This document shows positions 18,142 to 24,147 of a DNA stretch of 57,583 bases, piece after piece. Position 1 is the stretch's first letter; every line of letters starts with the position of its first letter. A program made the translations under genes and the position numbers. The notes beneath the pieces were generated by a model. That model saw only the letters and a program-made list of their open reading frames with translations. It was not told the origin of the DNA and did not search any database. This DNA is from Candidatus Atribacteria bacterium ADurb.Bin276 (GTDB lineage: Bacteria; Atribacterota; Atribacteria; Atribacterales; Atribacteraceae), in assembly GCA_002069605.1 (NCBI GenBank), contig MWBQ01000035.1, positions 1 through 57,583 on the forward strand. Reading direction: 5' to 3'.

Positions 18142-19037
18142 GCTGGAGTCCCCTCCTCTCTCATCATCTTTTGAGCGACTCTCATTCTGGCACTCCGAGC
18201 ACGAGGATTCGACTGAATTTCTTGCCGAGAAGGTATCATAGGCTTGCGGTTGATGACCTCAAGTTGTTGACTATTTCGAAAGAAATTTTTAACAATTCGA
18301 TCTTCAAGAGAATGATAGCTGAGAACCACCAGACGTGCTCCTTCATTCATAAATTGGACCACACTCTCTAAGGCCTTCGGTAATTCATCTAATTCATGAT
18401 TAATATAAATCCGTAAAGCCATAAAAACCCGAGTTGCTGGGTGAATACCCCCTCTTCGACCCGGATTACATTTCCAAATAATTTTTTCCAACTCTCCAGT
18501 TGTAGCAATTGGTTTTCTCTGGCGAGCAACTACAATCGAATGAGCAATTTTACGTGATTTTCGCTCTTCACCGTAATAAAAGAAAATATCAGCCAATTCT
18601 TTTTCAGAATAGGTGTTAACAACCTGACAGGCGTCCATTTTCTGGCTTTGATCCATTCTCATATCCAATGGTCCATCCTGACTAAAGCTAAAACCTCTTT
18701 CTGGAGCATCTAACTGTCGAGAAGAAACGCCAAGATCAAATAAAACTCCATGAATAGTTTCAATTTTTTCTTGATGAAGAATTTCTGCTATCGTCGAAAA
18801 AGATCCTTGAACCAGTTTTACCCGGCTTCCAAAAACGGCCAACACTTGCCTTGCTGCATCAATAGCCTCCCGGTCACGATCGATTCCAACTAAAACTCCC
18901 TGTTGAGCAACTTTTTCCAATATTGCTTTGGCGTGACCTCCACCACCAACCGTAGCATCAACATAAACGCCATTAGGATCGGTAACCAAATACTGAATAA
19001 CCTCAACAACCATAACCGGCTGATGATAGTGAAACAC
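18138..19037 (-). CDS. rsmH: 16S rRNA (cytosine1402-N4)-methyltransferase RsmH
   Basis: SAM-dependent enzyme modifying C1402 in the ribosomal P site. The 299 residues start MFHYHQPVMVVEVIQYL and contain the SAM motif VDATVGGGGHAKAIL, GIDRDREAI, GVLFDLGVSSRQLDAPERGFSF and the C-terminal VLSYHSLEDRIVKNFF. All are hallmarks of the former MraW family. It follows mraZ with a one-base gap and overlaps ftsL by four bases. Confidence 0.97.
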   Translation of the reverse strand: MFHYHQPVMVVEVIQYLVTDPNGVYVDATVGGGGHAKAILEKVAQQGVLVGIDRDREAIDAARQVLAVFGSRVKLVQGSFSTIAEILHQEKIETIHGVLFDLGVSSRQLDAPERGFSFSQDGPLDMRMDQSQKMDACQVVNTYSEKELADIFFYYGEERKSRKIAHSIVVARQRKPIATTGELEKIIWKCNPGRRGGIHPATRVFMALRIYINHELDELPKALESVVQFMNEGARLVVLSYHSLEDRIVKNFFRNSQQLEVINRKPMIPSRQEIQSNPRARSARMRVAQKMMREEGTPA

Positions 19038-19038
19038 C

Positions 19039-19470
19039 TCAAATCCCCGTATCCATAATTTCTTCTGTTATATCTTCATATTTTCCTTCGACTTCTGAGG
19101 CATATTGATCCCAAACCGATTCCGACCAAATTTCCATTCTTTCTCCAACTCCAACCGTGACCACTTTTTTATCTATTTCTGCATACTCTCTTAAATGCCG
19201 GGGAATAGTAATACGTCCTTGAGCATCTATGGTTTCTTCACTGGCATTGGCTAAGAAAATCCGGGCAAATTCTCTCCCTGCTTTCTTGGTCATAGGGAGA
19301 GATGCAACTTTCCCTGCTAAAACCTGCCAGGCTGTTTCGGAAAAAACAAATACACAATTTTCAATACCTTTGGTAACATAGAGGGTGTTGGATAAATCTT
19401 TTCTGAATTCATTGGGAATGATGAGTCTTCCCTTATTGTCAACTGAATGTCGATATTGTCCTAATAGCAA
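19039..19470 (-). CDS. mraZ: Transcriptional regulator MraZ
   Basis: AbrB-fold DNA-binding protein that represses the division cluster, including itself. The likely start is the TTG at 19468-19470, seven bases after AGGAGG at 19478-19483, giving a protein that opens LLGQYRHSVDNKGRLIIPNEF, exactly where MraZ proteins begin; a longer frame to 19512 would add residues unrelated to the family and would run through the operator. The two tandem domains are visible (HSVDNKGRLIIP and ETIDAQGRITIP). It lies first in the cluster directly behind its own binding boxes. Confidence 0.95.
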   Translation of the reverse strand: MLLGQYRHSVDNKGRLIIPNEFRKDLSNTLYVTKGIENCVFVFSETAWQVLAGKVASLPMTKKAGREFARIFLANASEETIDAQGRITIPRHLREYAEIDKKVVTVGVGERMEIWSESVWDQYASEVEGKYEDITEEIMDTGI

Positions 19471-19488
19471 TCGGACCCCTCCTGATAA

Positions 19489-19533
19489 CCACTTTTCCCC
19501 ACTTTCCCCCACAATTTACCACAAATATACCAC
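19489..19533 (-). promoter_or_regulatory. MraZ box array (five GTGG repeats)
   Basis: On the minus strand GTGG occurs with its first base at 19533, 19522, 19512, 19502 and 19492. The last four are spaced exactly ten bases and the first is eleven bases away. The units read GTGGTAAATT, GTGGGGGAAA, GTGGGGAAAA, GTGGTTATCA. Published MraZ boxes are TGGG or GTGG repeats with the same ten-base period, so this is a strong operator call. The array lies between the inferred transcription start (about 19538) and the ribosome-binding site of mraZ. Confidence 0.88.
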
Positions 19534-19544
19534 TCTTCTCTCTT

Positions 19545-19573
19545 TTTGTAAATGCAATACGCTATTTTTACAA
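19545..19573 (-). promoter_or_regulatory. Probable promoter of the division cluster
   Basis: Minus-strand TTGTAA (19568-19573) and TACAAA (19545-19550) are separated by 17 bases, each matching four of six sigma-70 consensus positions. The predicted start near 19538 puts the MraZ boxes at the very beginning of the transcript. The surrounding AT-rich sequence contains other weak candidates, so the exact hexamers are provisional. Confidence 0.5.
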
Positions 19574-20215
19574 AAATATTTAAATTTTTTACAAAAATTT
19601 GCCGGTTGCTGATTTTTTTTGTGGTAGTTATTGCACAAGAAGAAGGCTGAGGGGGTTTTGGCAAACGGCGTCGAAGGGGCGAGGGGCGAAATTCTTAGAA
19701 GTCCGGTGTTTTTGCTGGACGACGTGAGGATCTCATTCTTTATAATTATTTAATATATTCCCCCATTGAGGGGGGATTCAGGGGGGTGTGCTTTTTTCTT
19801 TTTTATTTGATCACTTTTCAACAATTCTGGTATTTTTTGGATAGACCTTCATGCTACTTAGCAGCTCCAGATAAGGATGAAAATTATATACTCAAGAACC
19901 AATCTCCCCCTTTAGAAAAGGGGGTTAGGGGGATTTGAATTTTTTACTGTTCCGTCATTGCGAGGAACGTCTTATGCGACGTAGCAATCTCATTTTTATT
20001 TTTTTTAAAATAATGAAAAGGATGAGATCCTCACGGCTTCAAAAAACGAAGCCTCAGGATGACGTCGGCGGCGTCAGATGAGATTCTCACACCCTCACAA
20101 AGCGAGGGCTCAGGATGACGTTAATTCTTTTCTCTTTTCTTTATTTTCAAAATAAAAAAGGAAAAAGGGAAAAATAAAGAGGGCTTGAAAATCTCAGGAG
20201 CAATATATACTCAAA
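19574..20215. repeat. Intergenic stretch filled with dispersed palindromic repeats
   Basis: No gene is supported here. From left to right it holds a degenerate unit (about 19700-19740, ending GTGAGGATCTCATTC), a G-tract palindrome near 19755-19785, a GATAGACCTTCATG...AAGGATGAAAAT unit (about 19839-19880) that recurs near 32723-32765, a hairpin of CCCCCTTT...AAAGGGGG type (about 19903-19925), and the composite repeat at 19951-20120 listed separately. It separates mraZ from the PHP gene, which is transcribed toward it. Confidence 0.7.
19951..20120. repeat. Composite hairpin repeat, copy 1
   Basis: Order: an inverted unit (TCATTGCGAGGAACG ... GCAATCTCAT), an AT-rich spacer of about 30 bases, then two direct units, each GATGAGAT(C/T)CTCAC-stem-CTCAGGATGACG (20021-20064 and 20077-20120). 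The stem tips differ: GGCTTC/GAAGCC in the first and CCCTC/GAGGG in the second. Similar composites lie at 32457-32690 and 40771-40936. Confidence 0.8.
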
Positions 20216-20986
20216 CTACTCTTGAGGAAAAAAATCTCTTCCTTCCATCTGATTAATTGCCTTTTTAAACTCCACCCAACAGGGTCGATCCATACGAAAT
20301 TCAGTATAAACCAAACCAACTTGAGGTAAAGCATGAGCATCAGAAAAACGTACCAAGCGACAGTTGTTTAACTTCAACTTCACACGGGCGTTGGAAGTTG
20401 CTAAAGCCGAAGAAATTTCCAAAACTGGAAAGGGGGGATAAGGCGGGAGAAAACCCAGTACCCCAATAATGCTGTAAACGCTTCGATCGACATGGGATGG
20501 AATTATGATTCCATCCTGAATTACCACCAACTGATACAGCTCTTCAACGGTAAGCGAAAGAGGAAAGGTTAAAAGTTCTTTTTTCTTTTCCACAATCTGA
20601 CCGGCAGCGCCAATGACCCACTCTTCACCCCAAAGATTTTCATCAAGAGGAATTGGCTGGAAAAATTGCTGCAGGACTTGATAGAAGGAAAGTATCCGTT
20701 GATAAGTGGGGAAATAAGTAAGAAAATGGATCTCTTCTCGGGTTTCAACCTCCATGCCCGGGATGACCCAAACCCCAAATTGCTCACCTAAAGAAATAGT
20801 GACTTGCACATTCTCGCACGAGTTGTGATCAGTAATAGCTATGATGTCTAAATGTTTTTCCAAGGCTTCCAAGATAATACAATGGGGTAACATATCCCGT
20901 TCGGCGCAAGGAGATAATACACTATGGATATGAAGATCGGCACGGTAGACCCTTTCAGGCATGTTTTTTGGTTCCGTGAACACCAA
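20216..20986 (-). CDS. PHP-domain metal-dependent phosphoesterase
   Basis: A 256-residue PHP protein with the metal-binding motifs RADLHIHSVLSPCAERDM (DLHIHS), IAITDHNSCENV (TDHN), the glutamate in PGMEVETREEIHFLTYFP, the conserved SHVDRS and the terminal FSDAHALPQVG. PHP proteins hydrolyse phosphoesters; the substrate is unknown. It overlaps the DRTGG gene upstream by 32 bases and is the last gene of the hydrogenase-associated module, a position also seen in anaerobes that carry [FeFe]-hydrogenase operons. Confidence 0.88.
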   Translation of the reverse strand: MVFTEPKNMPERVYRADLHIHSVLSPCAERDMLPHCIILEALEKHLDIIAITDHNSCENVQVTISLGEQFGVWVIPGMEVETREEIHFLTYFPTYQRILSFYQVLQQFFQPIPLDENLWGEEWVIGAAGQIVEKKKELLTFPLSLTVEELYQLVVIQDGIIIPSHVDRSVYSIIGVLGFLPPYPPFPVLEISSALATSNARVKLKLNNCRLVRFSDAHALPQVGLVYTEFRMDRPCWVEFKKAINQMEGRDFFPQE

Positions 20987-21332
20987 TCTTGGTTAACACC
21001 TCCACTGCTTGATAGCTGGTTAAGGAAGTTCGCAAAAGGGTTACTTTTTCTTTTTTGGCTTTCTCTATTGTCTGGGGATCAACTTCTTGAAAATTACTAA
21101 TAACAATACAAGGCATGCCTACCAATACCGCAACGGCAATGATATTGGGATGAGAGTGAATGGTCACCCAGACACTCCCTTCACTGGCATTGGCAATACA
21201 ATCACTGAGTAAATCACTACAATATCCTCCGGTGATTTCACTATTATTGAGGTCTCCCTCACAAAGAACTTCAGCTTCCAGCGGTTTTACAATGTCACTG
21301 ACTTTCAATTTTCTTTTTTCCTCCTTCTTCAC
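20955..21332 (-). CDS. DRTGG-domain protein, second copy in module
   Basis: A 125-residue stand-alone DRTGG-fold protein with the order KVSDIVKPLEAEVLCEGD, ITGGYCSDLLSDCIANA, then VWVTIHSHPNIIAVAVLVGMPCIVI and VTLLRTSLTSYQAVEVL. Such small proteins sit next to hydrogenase-related genes in clostridia and thermotogas, where a role as ligand-binding regulators is suspected but unproven. It shares the SDLLSD core with the copy at 23176-23529. It overlaps the hydrogenase-like gene by 38 bases and the PHP gene by 32; the start may therefore be slightly downstream. Confidence 0.78.
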   Translation of the reverse strand: MKKEEKRKLKVSDIVKPLEAEVLCEGDLNNSEITGGYCSDLLSDCIANASEGSVWVTIHSHPNIIAVAVLVGMPCIVISNFQEVDPQTIEKAKKEKVTLLRTSLTSYQAVEVLTKIGVHGTKKHA

Positions 21333-22644
21333 TCATGGTTTGAGGAACGCGACTGGCTAAATCAAAAATTTCTTTGGATATTTCACATAATTTTTCTCGT
21401 AACAAGAAGGGACAATCGATCTCTTGGGCTTTTCCTCTTACAATATCTTCGGCGAGCGATCGGCAGGTTGGGCAACCACAGGCGCCACAATCAAGGGCGG
21501 GAAGTTTTTCCAGTATCTTTTCAATTTGCTGGTATTTTTCAATCGCCTTACGATAGTCATTATCCAGCTTCAACACATCCCGAATTTCATAAGGATGAAT
21601 TCTTTGGAAAGTTTTCTCTTTTCTCCACTCTTCCAACTGATGTTTTTCTGGAGGTTGAGGAGTGGAATGCTTTTTGATCAGATGGTTAACGTTGACTTTA
21701 GCAATAAAGGGATTCTGGACGGCAAAAACTCCTCCAATACAGCCTCCTACACAGGCTTGGGCTTCACAATAGATAACTTTTTTGAGTTCTCCCATCTCTA
21801 TCTTTTCAAAAACTGAAATCACGTTATGAATCCCATCCACTGCCATATATTCCCCTTCGCCAAGGGATTCTTGTTCTCCTCCTGAACGAGCCCACCCAAT
21901 GCCCTTCCAGGAAGCCAGTTGGCAAGATGATTCTTCGGGAAGACTGTCGATATCGTTGATTAAGCGGGGATAAATACTCGACATGGAAATGGCGCCATCA
22001 ATTCGTTCAAGCGTTCCACTTGAGCGTCGGACCTCCATCACCTTAGCCGGACAGGGAGTAATAAAAAATACCCCAATTTCTTCGGGCTTGAAGCCTTTTT
22101 CCATGGCTTGCTTTCGAGCTATTTTAGCTGCTAAACCCAAGGGAGAGTCAAGAGGAAGGAGATTGTCGATCAGCGAGGGAAATTGAACTTCCACCAACCT
22201 GACAACCGCTGGACAGGCTGAGGAGATAATGGGAATATCCAGGTTGGTTTTTTTCAAGTATCGATCAATTTCATCGGCTAAAATTTCAGCTGCCCAGGCA
22301 ACTTCAAATACTTCATTAAAACCTAACTTAACTAAGCCACCCAATAGTTTGCCGAGAGAAAGATTCCCTTTAAACTGGGCATAAAAAGCTGGAGCCGGTA
22401 AAGCGATCGTATATTTAAAATTTTTTAACAATTCCAGTGAATCGGTTTGGCCGTATTTAGCATGGTTGGGACAAGTTCGGATGCACTCACCACAATCGAT
22501 ACAACGATCCTCGTCGATGCGAGCCTTCCCTCGCTTCACCCGAATAGCCTCGGTTGGACATCTTCGAATACAATGAGTACAACCCTTACATTTTTCTTCA
22601 TCTAAAAGAACGGAATGAAAAATTTCTGGATTCAATACTTTCAC
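21295..22644 (-). CDS. [FeFe]-hydrogenase-like protein, putative sensory type
   Basis: A 449-residue protein: two ferredoxin-type 4Fe-4S motifs (C19xxC22xxC25xxxC29 and C48xxC51xxC54xxxC58), an H-cluster domain, and a C-terminal four-cysteine Fe-S domain (C386xxC389...C394...C411). The H-cluster cysteines are kept: C144 (SSACPA), C198 (TPCPAK), C298 and C302 (AQACVGGC). The cysteine that relays protons in catalytic enzymes (first C of TSCCP) is A143, and the methionine of EVMAC is Q296. Those changes are typical of group C/D, putatively sensory hydrogenases. There is no PAS domain. Starts: GTG at 22642-22644, or TTG at 22633-22635, which is better spaced from AGAGGGTGA. Confidence 0.85.
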   Translation of the reverse strand: MKVLNPEIFHSVLLDEEKCKGCTHCIRRCPTEAIRVKRGKARIDEDRCIDCGECIRTCPNHAKYGQTDSLELLKNFKYTIALPAPAFYAQFKGNLSLGKLLGGLVKLGFNEVFEVAWAAEILADEIDRYLKKTNLDIPIISSACPAVVRLVEVQFPSLIDNLLPLDSPLGLAAKIARKQAMEKGFKPEEIGVFFITPCPAKVMEVRRSSGTLERIDGAISMSSIYPRLINDIDSLPEESSCQLASWKGIGWARSGGEQESLGEGEYMAVDGIHNVISVFEKIEMGELKKVIYCEAQACVGGCIGGVFAVQNPFIAKVNVNHLIKKHSTPQPPEKHQLEEWRKEKTFQRIHPYEIRDVLKLDNDYRKAIEKYQQIEKILEKLPALDCGACGCPTCRSLAEDIVRGKAQEIDCPFLLREKLCEISKEIFDLASRVPQTMSEEGGKKKIESQ

Positions 22645-22696
22645 CCTCTTTTCTTTTGTCGGAGAAAAAACGGGTGGGAATTCCCCTAATTAAATT

Positions 22697-23176
22697 TTAT
22701 GGCATTTCTTTTTGATCAGGAGCAGACGAACCTACTTGGGATGAATCAAGCCAAAAAACCATCATTACCTTGGTCCCTTTTCCAACCTTGGTTTGGATGT
22801 CTATTTGGTTTGAACACTTCTTCATATTCGAGAGTCCATACCCTGCTCCAAAACCCATTTCTCGAATATGGGCTGGTGCCGTTGAAAATCCCTCTTGAAA
22901 GGCTAAGTCAACATCAGGAATCCCCGGTCCTTCGTCTTCAAGAACCACTTGTACATGGTCAGGATAAATTGATGTGGAAAATGTTCCCCGATAGGCATGG
23001 ATTACCACATTCATCTCGGCTTCATAAGTAGCGATTACCACCCGTCGGATAAATTGCGGCGGTAAACCAGCTTGTTGGAGGATATTTTTCAGTTCGCTGG
23101 ATATTCCTCCAGCGTTTGAAAAATCACCTCCAGTAATTTCCTTTTTGATTTCAATGTGGGGTTGATGTTGGTCCAT
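22697..23176 (-). CDS. HATPase_c anti-sigma/histidine-kinase-like ATPase
   Basis: A 159-residue ATP-binding protein of the GHKL fold. It shows the N box YEAEMNVVIHAYRG, the G1 box EDEGPGIPDVDLA, and the G2 region FGAGYGLSNMKKCSNQIDIQTKVGKGTKV. There is no histidine phosphotransfer domain, so it resembles RsbW/SpoIIAB-type serine kinases or free-standing kinase ATPase domains. It overlaps the preceding DRTGG gene (TAATG) and precedes the hydrogenase-like gene, suggesting that signal from the Fe-S protein is passed through this ATPase; that link is inference. Confidence 0.85.
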   Translation of the reverse strand: MDQHQPHIEIKKEITGGDFSNAGGISSELKNILQQAGLPPQFIRRVVIATYEAEMNVVIHAYRGTFSTSIYPDHVQVVLEDEGPGIPDVDLAFQEGFSTAPAHIREMGFGAGYGLSNMKKCSNQIDIQTKVGKGTKVMMVFWLDSSQVGSSAPDQKEMP

Positions 23177-23529
23177 TACTTTACTTCGCTACACCCTCGA
23201 GCTCCTCCCTGATACAATCTCCCACAGGATTCAAACATGGGCAGCCGAGTTGTCAAAAGGGGTATTTTTTTGATGGTTGCTAATTCGATGGTTGCATTAT
23301 CCGGTCTTTTGCCTCGAACAAAAACGATACCAATCAGATCGCTCATTTCAGCTGTCCGGATAACTTGTGAATTGGTAAGGCCGGTAAGTAGTAGTGATTT
23401 TTCTTTGGTGAAAGCCAGCACATCGCTTAAAAGATCGCTCCCGCAAATCGAGGTCGGTTCGATATCTAATAATTCCTCTCCAGTTAATATTTCAGCCTGT
23501 AGAAGGTCTTTGATTTCACGTAGGGTCAT
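23176..23529 (-). CDS. DRTGG-domain protein, first copy in module
   Basis: A 117-residue small protein with LREIKDLLQAEILTGEELLDIEP, CGSDLLSDVLAF, then a Rossmann-like half LLLTGLTNSQVIRTAEMSDLIGIVFVRGKRP and a TIELATIKKIPLLTTRLPMFE segment. The pattern matches the stand-alone DRTGG proteins next to [FeFe]-hydrogenase genes. The C-terminus carries two cysteines (ESCGRLYQGGARGC) whose role is unknown. It opens the five-gene module, 15 bases after the SPOR gene. Confidence 0.78.
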   Translation of the reverse strand: MTLREIKDLLQAEILTGEELLDIEPTSICGSDLLSDVLAFTKEKSLLLTGLTNSQVIRTAEMSDLIGIVFVRGKRPDNATIELATIKKIPLLTTRLPMFESCGRLYQGGARGCSEVK

Positions 23530-23544
23530 TGGAAACCTCTCTCC

Positions 23545-24147
23545 TTATTGACCGATAAAGGCATCAATTCCTTTCGACTTGATTTTTTGTATCGCTTCAG
23601 ATGCCTCTTGTTTGGTTTTAAAACCGTAAACTTTTACCTTAAACAAATTAGCTGATTTTTCAACGGTTGCCCCAAACCCCATCTCTCTGAGGGTATTTAC
23701 CATATTATTGGCATTGCCTTCACTGGAAAATGCCCCCGCTTGTAAATAAAAACTCCCGGTCGGTGGTGGTGTCGACTGGGGAGGAACCGGTGTCGGCGTT
23801 GGTTTGGGTTGAGATGGAGGTGGTGATGGAGTTGCTAAAACTGCTTCCTGAGCAGTAGTTACTTGTGGCTTTTCTTGGTTCACTTCTCTCTCTTCTTCAA
23901 TTATCAACCCCTTTTGAATTTGACTGGTCGTAGTTATTTCTTCAAATTCTTCAGGATAATCGCTTCCAACTAAAGGTCTTTCCGCTATTTGAGTTGTTTC
24001 TTCTTTGACTCCTCCCTGAAGGAGAAGCTGAGTATAGGCATCCAAATCTCCCCGCGCCATAAAAAAAGCCAGCATTACCACTAAAAAACCACCGAGAAGA
24101 AGAATAATCAACTCAACTGGGTCCCGCCTTTTCCGAAATTGCTTCAT
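23545..24147 (-). CDS. SPOR-domain membrane protein
   Basis: A 200-residue bitopic protein: a basic N-terminus (KQFRKRRDP), one membrane helix (about 13-31), a low-complexity linker rich in T, P and Q (about 85-130), and a C-terminal SPOR domain (FYLQAGAFSSEGNANNMVNTL ... KVKVYGFKTKQEASEAIQKIK). SPOR domains bind denuded peptidoglycan glycans at the septum, so the protein is probably a divisome accessory. The ATG overlaps the valS stop (ATGA). Confidence 0.88.
   Translation of the reverse strand: MKQFRKRRDPVELIILLLGGFLVVMLAFFMARGDLDAYTQLLLQGGVKEETTQIAERPLVGSDYPEEFEEITTTSQIQKGLIIEEEREVNQEKPQVTTAQEAVLATPSPPPSQPKPTPTPVPPQSTPPPTGSFYLQAGAFSSEGNANNMVNTLREMGFGATVEKSANLFKVKVYGFKTKQEASEAIQKIKSKGIDAFIGQ

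Noticed and set aside
19951-20120. Repeat blocks considered as a CRISPR array
   Set aside because: Only two or three units per block, variable stems, inverted copies and no cas genes.
20130-20180. A/T-rich inverted repeat after the PHP gene, considered as a terminator
   Set aside because: The stem would be made of A-T pairs only, with no convincing T-tract in the right place.
21424-21816. Open plus-strand frame of 130 codons opposite the hydrogenase-like gene
   Set aside because: Antisense shadow; the sense frame has conserved cysteine motifs.
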